A stretch of 64,000 bases of DNA from Nemertoderma westbladi (Eukaryota > Xenacoelomorpha > Nemertodermatida > Nemertodermatidae), in assembly GCA_032718475.1 (NCBI GenBank), contig JAUCBJ010007036.1, positions 28,188 through 92,187 on the forward strand, written 5' to 3'. The notes under the pieces are model-generated. The model saw only the letters and a program-made list of their open reading frames with translations. It was not told where the DNA came from and searched no databases. This document shows positions 47,801 through 58,116 of this stretch, one piece after another. The position numbers and the translations under genes are program-made. The stretch's first letter is position 1. Every line of letters begins with the position of its first letter.

Positions 47801-49988
47801 TTTTGGTTGTTTTTATTTTTGGTTGTTTTTATTTTTGGTTGTTTTTATTTTTGGTTGTTTTTATTTTTGGTTGTTTTTATTTTTGGTTGTTTTTATTTTT
47901 GGTTGTTTATTACAAACATTGGATTGTGGATATTTCAATTCCTCGATTTTGCTGCTGCACAAGATTGGATTCTGTACAAATCAGACTGTGTTGAGCGGGG
48001 AGATCAGAGAAAAAATATATTTTCGTGTTGGGAGTTTAAAGAACTAATCTCACAGTCATTGATTTGATATGATATTGAAATGGAAGATGTAGCGACTGTT
48101 ACCTCAGAGTATAGCATTGTCGGCATTGATAGTTCCGTCCCCGTCACCCCGACACCGTCCCCATATTATCGACGTTCTGGGCGTCATCTTCCAGAGTTTG
48201 TTGATTCCAAGTCTGCTCGCCGTTGCAGATACCTTCCATGTTTTCGTAGGACAAGGGTCAATAATTGTTCTCCATGAAAGTCTCTCTACCTTTGTGTTTC
48301 CAGGGATAAATTACTGTTTCCAGTTATACCATAAATTAACTTTTTACGCAATATGTTTACTGAATAAATAAATGGAAAAAATAATAAATGTAATAATAAA
48401 GAATGAAATTTAAAGTCATTATTTTCTGTTATTATTTTGATCTTTAAATCGTTTGCAGTAATATGACGCTTTTGAAATTTAAACCGTCCAACTGATGGAC
48501 AGACAGATAATAGTCTTTCTGTCACGCGGCAAAGATTAATTATAACCAACATCAACTTCAGATAACTTCCTTTTGGTATATATATAGAGTGTAGTACTAA
48601 GGTCTATATCGTTGTCCTCTAAATTTAGCTCGGGGAGAGTGGAAAATTGAACAGATTAACCTACAAACTATCTGACCAACTGCCTAAGCCTAATAAACAG
48701 ATATAGTGTATACATATTATTTATTAACTAAAATTTGTCAATATTCATTAACACTGATATCCATAGCAGTTAAATTTAGAGTGCGCAGAGGTGGATTAGG
48801 GGAAGTTGGACCATGGAGTCTATTCTGGCACTTAGAAGGATAATCGAAGAGTTATCAATAAAGAAAGACAGAAAACTGACGGCTATTATCTTTGTTGACT
48901 TCTTTAAAGCCTTCGACTCAGTCTCCCGACCACGTATGTTCACCATCCACCAAATCCATCCGTTCACCAAATCCAGCAAAGTTCCTTACTGACCTAGGCT
49001 TTGCTGATGACTTTGGGATACTGTCAGAATTACTAGAGGAACCCGACAGGCTCCTCTGCCCATTGCAGCAGGTTGCTTCTAGTGTTGGTCTTTTTGTAAA
49101 TTCCAAGAAGACCAAAATCATGACAGTTAACCTGGACAGCTCAAAAGATGGTATGCTTGAGCATGTGGACGACTTCTGTTACCTGGGATCATGGATCCGG
49201 AAGTCAGGTGAGGACCTTCGAATACGTAAGGGAAAGGCATGGGCAGCCTTGAATAGGCTTTCCAGGATTTGGAAGTCACCGAGAATTAATCGGAAACTTA
49301 AGGTCCGATTATTTAGAGCAGCAGTAGTTCCTGTAGTCCTCTATGGGAGTCCATGCTGGGCTCTAACTGCTGAGGACACCAAATCTCTGGATGGCACATT
49401 CACAAGAATGCTACGCCGGGTTCATTGTGTCAAGTTCAATGCACACATCTCCAACCAGACACTATATAACATTGGAGGTGTCTCATTGGTTCCCCCAAGC
49501 TTGACACTTGAACAAAGACGCTTCCGTTTTGCAGAACATTGCTTTCGCCGTGAGGATCAGCCAGTGCATAATCTTGTACTTTGGCAGCCTCATGGAGTGA
49601 ATAAGCATGGTGGACAGCCCATGACTTTCTTGAGACGCATCTTAAAGGACGTCGGGACTCCAATCTGTGACTATTGAATGCGTGTTTTAATGAAGCACTT
49701 CCCAGCTATTTGAGTATTTTATTGACTTTTAAATTTTAAATTACATTTCTATGTTACTTACAACAATATTAATGTGTATTAAAGTTTTAATTATTCCATC
49801 TTTCTATATTTATACAGACAAGACGGATACCCAGTGGCATTTGGAATAACGACGGTGAAGTGTTGCTCCACTCGCATATGAACTACCGCGTTATCCGCCA
49901 GGCTGTCACCCTATTCGCTACTGGGATGCCGGACCTCAGTCAGGGCGATGTCTGCGCGTGTCTCTGGAGTCCAGCGGCTAGTGAGTGA
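43451..49988 (+). CDS. CERK: ceramide kinase, three coding exons
   Basis: Phosphorylates ceramide to ceramide-1-phosphate using ATP. Exons 43451-44841, 46104-46383 and 49818-49988 join in frame (phases 2 and 0) to give about 613 residues, longer than the 537 of human CERK because of the N-terminal part. Residues 1-210 correspond to the PH-like region. The DAGK-type catalytic domain follows: INPVSGK (226), FDGIVGVGGDG with the GGDG nucleotide loop at 284-287, IVPAGSTDA (312-320), GYGYFGDI (366) and ERHRWMGPSRYALAGVK. The family-specific CxxxCxxC is present at 429-436 (CFYNCQIC). Exon 2 carries SPTAHIGDGTADLILVRRCS and FNFPFVEV; exon 3 carries WNNDGEVL. These features separate CERK from CERKL and sphingosine kinase. 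Intron 1 ends in a minisatellite of acceptor copies; intron 2 holds an RTE fragment. Confidence 0.94.
44842..45675. other. CERK intron 1, unique part
   Basis: About 830 bases without recognised features, before the acceptor-derived minisatellite. Confidence 0.6.
45676..46103 (+). repeat. 41-bp minisatellite made of the CERK exon 2 acceptor
   Basis: About ten units of roughly 41 bp of the form aggtgcacttgttctcaaag, tccc, pyrimidine tract, tctcctttct, running directly into the real acceptor. The real junction (ttctccattctag|gtgcacgtgttcccaatgcccc) is the last member of the series. Units with an intact AG before GTGCAC occur at about 45721, 45844, 45893, 45934 and 46023, and one AG|GTTAAG at 46063; others have mutated to TG or AAG. 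Unit lengths vary between about 40 and 48. Confidence 0.88.
46104..46383 (+). CDS. CERK: CERK exon 2
   Basis: Acceptor ctccattctag|gtgcac, donor CAGCTG|GTAAGC. With exon 1 it reads SKRCTCSQCPDGVSPTAHIG and then DGTADLILVRRCSKLNLLRL, matching CERK's SPAAHLGDGSSDLILIRKCS. It ends in phase 0. The acceptor and first bases of this exon are repeated about ten times upstream. Confidence 0.92.
46384..47641. other. CERK intron 2, first part
   Basis: No recognised element except a possible mini-exon at 47516-47545, annotated separately. AT-rich near 46440-46620. Confidence 0.5.
47516..47545 (+). other. possible short first exon (MEHADVEKLQ)
   Basis: ATGGAACACGCAGACGTCGA, ten open codons, ends CTGCAA|GTGAGT, a good donor. 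It could begin a nested gene or an alternative transcript within CERK intron 2, or be chance. No downstream partner exon was recognised. Confidence 0.2.
47642..47745. mobile_element. small imperfect foldback element
   Basis: The left half reads ccttgtccacagatgtggac, then catggcctacttaaatattt. The right half reads aatatttaactaggccatgt, then gtggacaaac. The two are inverted, giving a hairpin of about 100 bases. This looks like a small MITE remnant. Confidence 0.5.
47767..47910. repeat. 16-bp VNTR, nine units
   Basis: Nine identical tandem units of ttttggttgtttttat in CERK intron 2. They are open in all forward frames and yield FYFWLFLFLVV-like peptides with no biological support. Confidence 0.95.
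47911..48789. other. CERK intron 2, middle part
   Basis: No recognised feature. Short overlapping ORFs at 48080-48370 without a domain I know. Confidence 0.5.
48790..49650 (+). mobile_element. RTE-type retrotransposon copy 3, internally deleted
   Basis: Plus strand, same family as copies 1 and 2. It begins in the [11 protein letters not shown] block and reads through motif A (VDFFKAFDS), then jumps after SVSRPRMF to NPAKFLTDLGFADD, so motif B and about 120-130 codons are lost. It then follows copy 1 through the C-terminal domain and stops abruptly in RILKD at about 49650, short of the normal 3' end. With neither normal end present, it is a relic or a rearranged segment. Sense orientation within CERK intron 2. 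Confidence 0.88.
49818..49988 (+). CDS. CERK: CERK exon 3 (last coding exon)
   Basis: Acceptor tatttatacag|aca. Encodes TRRIPSGIWNNDGEVLLHSH, then VIRQAVTLFATGMPDLSQGD, and ends ACLWSPAASE-stop. It matches the C-terminal SSWNCDGEVL...VRVHCQLVRLFARG of CERK. The stop (TGA, 49986-49988) overlaps a perfect donor sequence GTGAGT at 49981-49986, so a further exon cannot be excluded. Confidence 0.85.
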   Translation, partial: TRRIPSGIWNNDGEVLLHSHMNYRVIRQAVTLFATGMPDLSQGDVCACLWSPAASE

Positions 49989-51320
49989 TCCCCATTGATG
50001 CACAAAATCGTTTTAACTACGCAAACCAAATCCTAAATAATATCCACGTCACAGAGTAGAGTGTTTATATGTCACGTTCACATTGCTTGTTACTTCACGG
50101 TGGGGGGGGGGGGGATACTTTTTGGGGTTGTATAATAATCAATTACCCATTTTTGTGTAATAAATTATTTGTCTTTAGTAATCGTTGTTGTAATTTATGA
50201 TTTTATATTCGTTTCCAATTTCGCCAATTCTTATTGCATATATTATAATTTTTTTTAAATTGCGCAATACGTCAAATTAGTTAGGGCCCATGTGGCGATA
50301 CCAGGTTATCCCATGTTGACCCATGTCAAGAATACCAGGTTTTCACAAAAACCCCAGATTATAGGGGGACTGAATCTAAACAAAACAATAATAAGAATTG
50401 TTAAGGCGCACAATTATCTTAGTCGTACAATTATTCGGTCAATGTTTATTAGATTCACAATTGGTACTTTTAGTAGCCGTACAGGTAATGAGAGGGTAGC
50501 AATACAAAAAACGTGGTATTCTTCAAAGGGCAGGGCATATTGAATGACTGTAAATAACCAGCTTATTAATAGGAAATAACGGGGTTTGAAATAAGTTTAT
50601 TTTCGTGGTTAATATGTTATTAGGATGTCTTCCCTCACTCACTACCCTAAACAAACAATATGCCTCAGCTACTCCGACTATAATCTTCTTCTTACCATGA
50701 CCTACTATAGATACAACCCGCCAATCCACTGAAAAGCCCCTAAATTTAGTGGGCCAGTTATTTCTCTTAATTAGAATCCCTTAAACAATTAATAGGTCTA
50801 TCACGTCGAAAGTGCTTGGCCCTAACTAAAATTATGTCCTCTTTCAAATGATGCAAATAAAGAAATTGAATAGCCCCAGTAGTTTTCGATATGAGGAGTT
50901 CCAGGTACCCATTTCAGCGCCTTTCGGAATTGAAAAAAAAATACTCAAAATACGCCTTCCTTTAAAGATTTCGATAAAATCATATATTAAATGTTTTTGG
51001 TGTTTTGAATTCTTTATTAATAATTAAACCGTGCTAAGCACGATGAACACCGGCAGACAGAGGAAATGTAAAAGTCTGTCTGTGTTCCTAATTAAGCAAT
51101 GCTCGTAAGTTACAACTACTAAATTTCAGATGAACCTGATGATTGGTTCTATAATTACAGCTACTTTTACGTTTCTGTCAATTCGCCCCCTAGCGGCAGA
51201 CAGAGGAACTATAGAAGTTTGTCTGTGTGTAGAATATCTAAACTTTTGATAGACTACATGTGAACTAAGTGTGGTTCTATTTCATCCATGTTTGAACGAC
51301 TTAATAGCGTTCAAAGATTC
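49989..51320. other. region 3' of CERK
   Basis: No gene recognised. gggcccatgtggcgatacca at 50285-50304 resembles the terminal motif of the element at 63709-63997. Two direct copies of a small imperfect hairpin (cggcagacagaggaa ... gtctgtctgtgt) lie at about 51051-51085 and 51199-51235. Confidence 0.45.
50159..50164 (+). terminator. candidate CERK polyadenylation signal
   Basis: First AATAAA after the CERK stop, about 170 bases downstream, following a run of 14 G at 50102-50115. Confidence 0.3.
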
Positions 51321-51330
51321 TAGCCAGCAG

Positions 51331-51410
<80 letters not shown>
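51321..51410. repeat. CCAG microsatellite
   Basis: About 22 tandem CCAG units. The SQPA peptide it would encode is incidental. Confidence 0.97.
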
Positions 51411-51411
<1 letters not shown>

Positions 51412-51759
51412 AGAGGACATAGAAAGAGGACAAAGAAAGAAGGACATAATTTTAGTTAGGGTCATGACCTATTTATTATAGTAGGTCATGTTAGGGCCAA
51501 GTTGTTTTAATAACAAGACTATTAATTAAATTGTAACTAAGATAAATAACTGGCACGCTAACTTTAGGAGCTTTGCAGGTTGCAGCGGCTTGGCGGGTCG
51601 TTAGGTCATGTTATAACTATTTACATGTGTGTAAAGTAGCACTTTACAGTGTGATGATTCGAGTGGCTTTGTTACACGAACGAACGTTACTGAGTGAGTG
51701 ATAATAAAGCCACGAGGATCAGAACACTGTAAAGTACTTTTCAACAAGTATGTATGTAG
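51411..51759. other. intergenic, no feature recognised
   Basis: Unique sequence between the CCAG repeat and the TIR element. cactttacagtgt and cactgtaaagt at about 51640 and 51725 form a small inverted pair. Confidence 0.45.
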
Positions 51760-52250
51760 TTTTATTCCAAAATTTTAACATTACGAAATATTTGTACGTA
51801 CATATACATTATAAGTGATTGAAACTGCAAAAATTATATTAGTTGCTGTATAAATAAATGTAAAAATGACATAAATTATGTTATAAATAAGTTAGCTTAT
51901 ATTTATGGTGGCGCGTGGAGTCATGTTATAATAATATAGCGAAGCCCGACTGGTTATTAATAGCTATACCCCGCCTACCGGTAGGTAATGCAGTAGGCCT
52001 ATCTGGCTGTCAGGCAAATTTCAACGTATTGTTACGTGGTAACCAATGACGGCGTTAAGTAATGTCCACTAGGGGGACATTACTTAACGCCGTCATGGTT
52101 ACCACGTAAACAATAACAATAACACCAAATACAATTCTAAATGTACAGGCCAATACAATGCTGTAATGTCCTCTAAAGTTGTAAAGTGCTAAATAACAAC
52201 TCGCTGTTAATACTAACGGCGTTGAGTAATGTTACAATTTTGGAATAAAA
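51760..52250. mobile_element. TIR element with an internal long hairpin
   Basis: The ends are inverted (ttttattccaaaattttaac at the left; gttacaattttggaataaaa at the right, 23 of 24 including the adjoining taat/atta). Inside, 52028-52114 is a hairpin with arms of about 36 bases: gtaaccaatgacggcgttaa, gtaatgtcc, loop, ggacattacttaacgccgtc, atggttac, differing by two single-base gaps. A related word (ggcgttgagtaatgtt) precedes the right end. No ORF. Confidence 0.6.
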
Positions 52251-53211
52251 GTTCTTACCATTCGGAATGTTCGTGCGTGAGCAGCAAAAGTCACATTATT
52301 TATTTATAGAAAATGTGTAATTCCGAAGCAAAAATAATTAGCCTAACCAAAAATAAATCGGTAGAAATGATGCCATAATTGTTCCCTTCGTGAATCAATT
52401 TAATTGACTTTACTGTTTAAATAAAGTTTTCTTTCACAAACTTTACAATTGATAATTGAACTTAACTGCTCTAAACACGCACATATGTCATAAAGTATGA
52501 AAAGCAAAAGTTTTAACTAAATTATTAGAATATCGAATTTAAATCGCTGTCTAAATAATATCTAATTCTTAAATATTATTTGTCTTCTTTTGTGCATTAA
52601 TTGTGCTGCATTTTTATACTGTGTGTTGTGCATTAAATTATATTATATAGTGTAGTGTAGCAAAATTCCGCCCAAATGAACAGTTCTTCTTACCTTCAAG
52701 CTTCTTGTCCTTCAACTTTTCTTGCATTTGTAAACTAGTAGTCTAGCTATCAATATTACTTTTATTGTTTTTGTTTGTTACGCATTCTTATTACTCAAGT
52801 AATTATTATTTATTCGCTCTAAAGAAATAATTAAATTTCAGTGTGGGTTCGTGTAATAAGTGATATAAATAGAACGTCGTAGATCTCGAGAGCGGCGGCG
52901 TAGGAAGAAAACATATTTAAGACGTTGTTGAATATGATTAGGCTGTGAATATCTGTATAATTTTAAAAATTAGAGACATTCTGCTCTATCGAGAAGCTTT
53001 ATTGGCTACAGTTTTCTAAAGATGGAATCTCATTGGAGTGAACGTGGAACCAGATTAAAGTTTTACGCTCATATATAACTAAATATGTAATACGTGTTAA
53101 ATATGTAACTGTGAACCACAAATATAGTTGCTTCTTATATTTATTCGGATTCCATATATTTATTTTTCTCACTTTATTTATATGGTGCTGCCTCTTTGTA
53201 AATATGTGGGT
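52251..53211. other. intergenic, no feature recognised
   Basis: AT-rich, about 960 bases, without recognised genes or repeats. Confidence 0.5.
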
Positions 53212-53576
53212 TGGGTCGGGGTGGGGTGCGGTCGGGTCGGGGTCGGGGTCGGGTCGGGTCGGGGTCGGATCGGGGTCGGGTCGGGGTCGGGTCGGGGTCG
53301 GGTCGGGTCGGGTCGGGTCGGGTCGGGTCGGGTCGGGTCGGGTTGGGTCGGGTGGGGTCGGGGTCGGGTCGGTTCGGGTCGGGTCGGGTCGGGTCGGGTC
53401 GGGTCGGGTCGGGTCGGGTCGGGTCGGGTCGGGTCGGGTCGGGTCGGGTCGGGTCGGGTCGGGTCGGGTCGGGTCGGGTCGGGTCGGGTCGGGGTCGGGT
53501 TGGGTCGGGTCGGGGTCGGATCGGGGTCGGATCGGGGTCGGGTCGGGTCGGGGTCGGGGTCGGGGTCGGGTCGGGT
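53212..53576 (+). repeat. GGGTC/GGGGTC array (G-quadruplex-prone)
   Basis: About 70 tandem pentamers GGGTC, with hexamers GGGGTC at both ends. The central 53290-53490 is almost pure GGGTC. G-runs of three separated by two bases satisfy the usual G-quadruplex pattern continuously. All frames on both strands are long and open (GSGRV on plus, RPDPT on minus) only because no stop can occur in the unit. Confidence 0.95.
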
Positions 53577-55030
53577 AGCAATATTAGATATCCTGGCGGA
53601 TTAAATAAAACTGATAATTATTAATTCAATAATTAATAATATTGATTAATTAATTTATTTTTTAATTACCTTTAAAAGACGTTTATATACAATATTTATT
53701 ACTAATACTATTATTAGCAGGTAGTCTATTTATCAATTTGTATTACAAATAATAGGAAACACGAAATATCCGGTATCCGTATAATACATTCGGCGCACTC
53801 CTATAGTTGTATTTAAATGGTAATATTTAAATTATAATATATATATGTGAACTGTAAAGTATAATAATACATGTAAAAAAAGCTTTAAATATTTATGTTT
53901 TACATTATTTAACAGTCTTTGATTTATTTGATCATTTACTCATCTTCATACGGGGCTGAACATTGTAAATTAATTCACGACTTTATTGTATTTCTTATTT
54001 AATTTCGATCGCTTTTTTTGTTGTATTTCAACCCGGATTGTAATTCATTTCATAATCCTAACAGACCTAACGGCTAACCTAATTGAATTGGTTTGGAAGG
54101 TTTTAGGCATTGGTACAAGTTGGATTGCAGGTTGTTTGAATAATGGGCAGACCAAGTTCGTACTATATATGCCTAGATAGTCACTGAACTACCTATCAAC
54201 CTACCTACTAACGAAATAAACTTTAATAGATCGACGAAGGCTATCGAATCCTTAATATTAAAAAACTTACTAACAAACTGATTAAAACCAAAACAAACTA
54301 CTTTTCCATGTCAATTATTCATTATAAAAAAGCACATTTAGCATAAAGTGAATGCCGAAAGTACAAGTTATCTGTATAATTTAAATTACAATGGTAAATC
54401 CTATGCTCTCGCATCCAATATGCGCATCGTGGTAATGTTAATGTATCTCAATTTTTGTACATTTAATATGATTCAGAGTTTTACTAAAAATCAGTAAAAC
54501 AGTTCTGTGGTGGGCGGACATTTATTCTGTTGCGTTAAACAGCATGATTGATTTGATAATATAATTACTTATAAAGGGTAACAGAAATAAACATAATAAT
54601 ATAGGCCTAATATAAATATATAATAATATTAATTCGCCTTTATTTGAGTTCAATTAGTTCGCGTTGGATTTAGCAACTTCGATAAAAGATTATTTATTGA
54701 TCTCCCTTTGTGTATAAGGACGGACGTATTGTGATATTACAGAACACGTCCGGGGGTCCGGCATGTTTTACCGTATAACAACATAACAAAACAACCTCTC
54801 ACACCTGCTGTGATGAAAATAAATGACATCGGCTCGGCTCCAATCTGGGGCTGGTGATAGTCAACGTTGAATAACATTTTAATTATAATAAACTCTCTGG
54901 TCTTCCAACTGATTTGCTTGATGGTAACAACGACAACCACGCAATAATTTCATATAATACATATTTACAAATTACTGCTATTAATAATATCAATATCACT
55001 GCTACATTCTCACTAGTATTCCAAGAAGGT
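53577..55030. other. region 3' of TMEM60
   Basis: No gene recognised, AT-rich. A minus ORF at 54737-54940 has no domain I know, although it lies downstream of TMEM60 on the same strand. Confidence 0.45.
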
Positions 55031-55390
55031 TTACAGAATCAATATCAACCACAAGGGAATAAAAACTACGTAGTAGGATGCGACTAGTAAACCTTCTAGT
55101 TTGCAGCACAAAAGTATCTGGAATATAAAAGTGAGTGCAACGGTGGACACCATCCAGATCTGGCGATATAACACGCGGCTATGACCGTAGGGGTGGGGTC
55201 GGGTCCCGTCCCGAAGGTACCCCACGATGCACACAATAACCACGGGTAATGCAACTGCGTCGACGAACCACAGAGGAATGAGAATTATGAACCAGTTCCA
55301 CTCGATTTTCCCGTCGAGTTGTAGAACAATGAATATCAGTTGGAGCAAAGTGAACAACCAGGTAACTAAGACTTTTTGAACCAAAGACAT
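55031..55390 (-). CDS. TMEM60: TMEM60-like four-pass membrane protein
   Basis: 119 residues. Start MSLVQKVLVTWLFTLLQLIF and the motifs KIEWNWFIILIPLW, WFVDAV and YVVFIPLW match TMEM60 (human start MRMSLAQRVLLTWLFTLL). Four membrane segments at about 6-24, 33-57, 77-96 and 101-118. Function in the family is not well defined. The start is the conserved Met of MSL; human has two extra residues. The C-terminus ends ...IPLWLILIL, about 14 residues shorter than the human protein, whose last part continues after FIPLW. Either a real truncation, a frameshift, or splicing at the GTAAAC that overlaps the end. Single exon. Confidence 0.85.
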   Translation of the reverse strand: MSLVQKVLVTWLFTLLQLIFIVLQLDGKIEWNWFIILIPLWFVDAVALPVVIVCIVGYLRDGTRPHPYGHSRVLYRQIWMVSTVALTFIFQILLCCKLEGLLVASYYVVFIPLWLILIL

Positions 55391-57218
55391 CCTAACAGCC
55401 TAATGCCTGAATGCAGTTATATTGTCTTATGATTAGATTTATTATTTAAATACTATATTATTAGGTAGTTACAGAGTTAGGCCTACCGTAGGCTATCAGT
55501 AGTCCTTGCCCATACAGCCATAGGCCTACCATATACCACTCATACCAGTCAGCCGGTGCTAGTACATCAGTATACAGGTATATACAGTTACTTCGATTAT
55601 TAAGAAACATTAAAATATAGAAAGCAATACATGAAAGCAATAGGTAAGGTAGTTGAAAAACTAATACCAGAAATATATTCTACATAATTTTTTACCCCAG
55701 AGTGTGGATGTTTATCATTCAAACTTGTTACAAGTAACATAAACAACATTTGTGAACATGGCCTTCCCCATGGATTTACTGTGTGCCAGTCCTTGCCTCA
55801 GTAGTCCTTACCCTTCCCCCTTGTACTGGACGCATATTTCCAATTGGGGTGTCGTTTCAGCCTATGGAATGGAAGTATTTCTGGGGTTCTAATTTGCTGT
55901 TCCTTTAATAAGCTTACCTCATTGGCTAACACTCTCCCATAGCCAAAAGTGTGTTGGTTCAGCCTAATTGCCAAAAGGGATGTCACTTGGGGAAACTGTT
56001 GAGCGAGTACCGGTATCGGTACTCCTGTACTGACATAAAAATATTCAAAACAATAAGCTCCTGAGTCCTGACTGACAGCCTGCTGAGCCATGGCCTACTA
56101 TATAGTAGGCCATGGCTGAGCTCATCAGTATCTGCCTACGCCTGTAGGCTAGGTCAATAATTACTAATAAGTAGGCCTACTATTAATTGTAACAGGTAAA
56201 AATAGGTAGGCCTAGGGTAAACGGATTGTGAGCTTCAATGCGTGGTCAGTTATAGGTACTGTAGACCCTTTCTGCCTTTGACCTTAAGACTGATAGAGGC
56301 AGCTCTAGCAGGATAGTCCTATTGTTTTTAAATAAGACTACGTCTGGTTGTCACTGCTGCACTGTCCGTACTCACTGACATTGACATACTGTATGTTTAG
56401 GTCTAACAGTCTAATAACTGAATAAGCAAGTTGACTACTGTATGTACTGTACCAATCAGTAACATTTAGAACAATTAGTAACATTTAGAAAGTGACATAA
56501 AAAAATTATTTGTAATCTTTTGTAAACTAATAATGTTAATTATTTTTATATTCCCAAGATTTTGAACCAACTGAAAACTAATGTAGCGGTACTGTAAGAA
56601 ATCGAGGTTGTTTAATGTTTAGACATTTCACCCGCTAGCGGTGGCCATATTTTGATCGTATTTAATGTCTAAATATTACAAACTTTAAGATTTAAATTAA
56701 ACTCAGTAGTTATTATGTTAAAGGCGACAAAAACTAATGACAAGTAGCCTTATTTCCCTTTTCCCTTTATGTTCCTTTTTAACCCGGCTCTCTCGTACCG
56801 GTTGACCTCCAGCCAGGTCAATCAGCTGCCCATGCAATAGTGGAATCAAATCTGGCTTGTATCTCTTCACGTGAGAAACAGTACCGTAAGTTATCGGCAA
56901 ACTGGCAAACAGTAAAATAATTGGTTACCTTATACAGTATGCATTAGGCCTACGGCATTCTTTATGTATGTAGATAACGATAATAATGTTTGTTCGACGT
57001 GGTTGAATTATCGGAGACCATCAAATATCTTCAGGAAGTTTGTGCTAAATTTGATTTTGAATGTAACAGTTTTAACTGCTTTAGCTATGTAAACAGTTTT
57101 AAACGTAAATAAAAAATAATATTTCAAAATAACTGTAAATTAAATACATACTGTCGTAAAGTGATTAACATAATGTATGTTTATAAAAATGAAAGTATTA
57201 CAATATTATTAACAATAT
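55391..57218. other. intergenic between TMEM60 and the inverted-repeat element
   Basis: The 97-codon minus ORF at 55798-56091 begins inside the 32-bp palindrome at 56086 and shows no recognised domain, so I do not call it a gene. AGGCCTAC-type motifs are frequent at 55480-56220. Confidence 0.45.
56086..56117. repeat. perfect 32-bp palindrome
   Basis: agccatggcctactat followed at once by its exact reverse complement atagtaggccatggct, with no spacer. Confidence 0.97.
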
Positions 57219-58116
57219 ACACCATGTCCTGGAATATAGTGTCTATTCAGATACCTGGACCCCCCCCCCCCCCCCAAATTTTTCTACAAATCTTAATGAG
57301 ATTGCATGAAATTGGAAACAGAGATAGTTTCACCTCCCTCCTCCTTGCTGGGTGAGCTAGAATTTTTATTTTTGCTTTCATTCTTTAGCTACAAGCGTTT
57401 GAAAAGGTGTCTCCGTCGGTATTGCGCCAGATACACCGCAGTTATTCTTCAACTTTATAGTGATTTGTTGATATTGACGGAAAGCTGGCCATGCAAGGAT
57501 TCCAAATATGTATTATAATCTGAATTTCGTCGTAAAACAGCAGAGATATGTCCATTCTAAAGTTACATGGTTTTCCACATGCGCAAGGTTATTTTATTAT
57601 ATTAAGAAAATACACCATATTCTAGAACATGTTGTTTATCCCATACGTAGCTGGGCAACAATGCAATAACTCTGTAAGCATACTATTGCGTAGCTACTAG
57701 AATATGGATTATAATTATTAATTAAATAGAATAAAATAGCCTCGCGCAGATGCTAAATCATGCAACATTTGAACGCTCATATCTCACCTACTGTATTTTA
57801 CGACCAAATTCAGATTATGATACATATTTGGAATCCTTGCATGGCCCGCTGTCCGTCAATATCAACAAATCGCTATAAGGTTGAAGAATAACTGCGGTGT
57901 ATCTGGCGCAATACCGACGGAGACACCTTTTTCAAACGCTTGTAGCTAAAGAATGAAAGCAAAAATAAAAATTCTGGCTCACCCAGCAAGCAGGAGGGAG
58001 GTAAAACTATCTCTGTTTCAAATTTCATGCAATCTCATTAAGATTTGTAGACAAATTTGGGGGGGGGGGGGGGTCCAGGTACCTCAATAACGACACTATA
58101 TTCCAGGACATGGTGT
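57219..58116. mobile_element. inverted-repeat (foldback) element with arms of about 335 bp
   Basis: The left arm (57219-57550) begins acaccatgtcctggaatata and includes C16 at 57260. The right arm (57778-58116) is its reverse complement, including the matching G-run at 58058 and ending tccaggacatggtgt. Identity between the arms is roughly 90 percent by eye, with a 227-base spacer. Arm words (catatttggaatccttgca, acaccgcagttattcttcaa, tgtctccgtcggtattgcgc) have diverged relatives at 24320-24975 and 8935-9190. No recognisable protein. Confidence 0.85.

Noticed and set aside
51271-51459. SQPA-repeat protein
   Set aside because: Encoded by a CCAG microsatellite.
53111-53624. Gly/Arg-rich (plus) and Arg-Pro-Asp-rich (minus) proteins
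   Set aside because: By-products of the GGGTC repeat; no independent support.
55798-56091. 97-codon minus-strand ORF
   Set aside because: No recognised domain, and its start lies in a palindrome. Not enough to call a gene.
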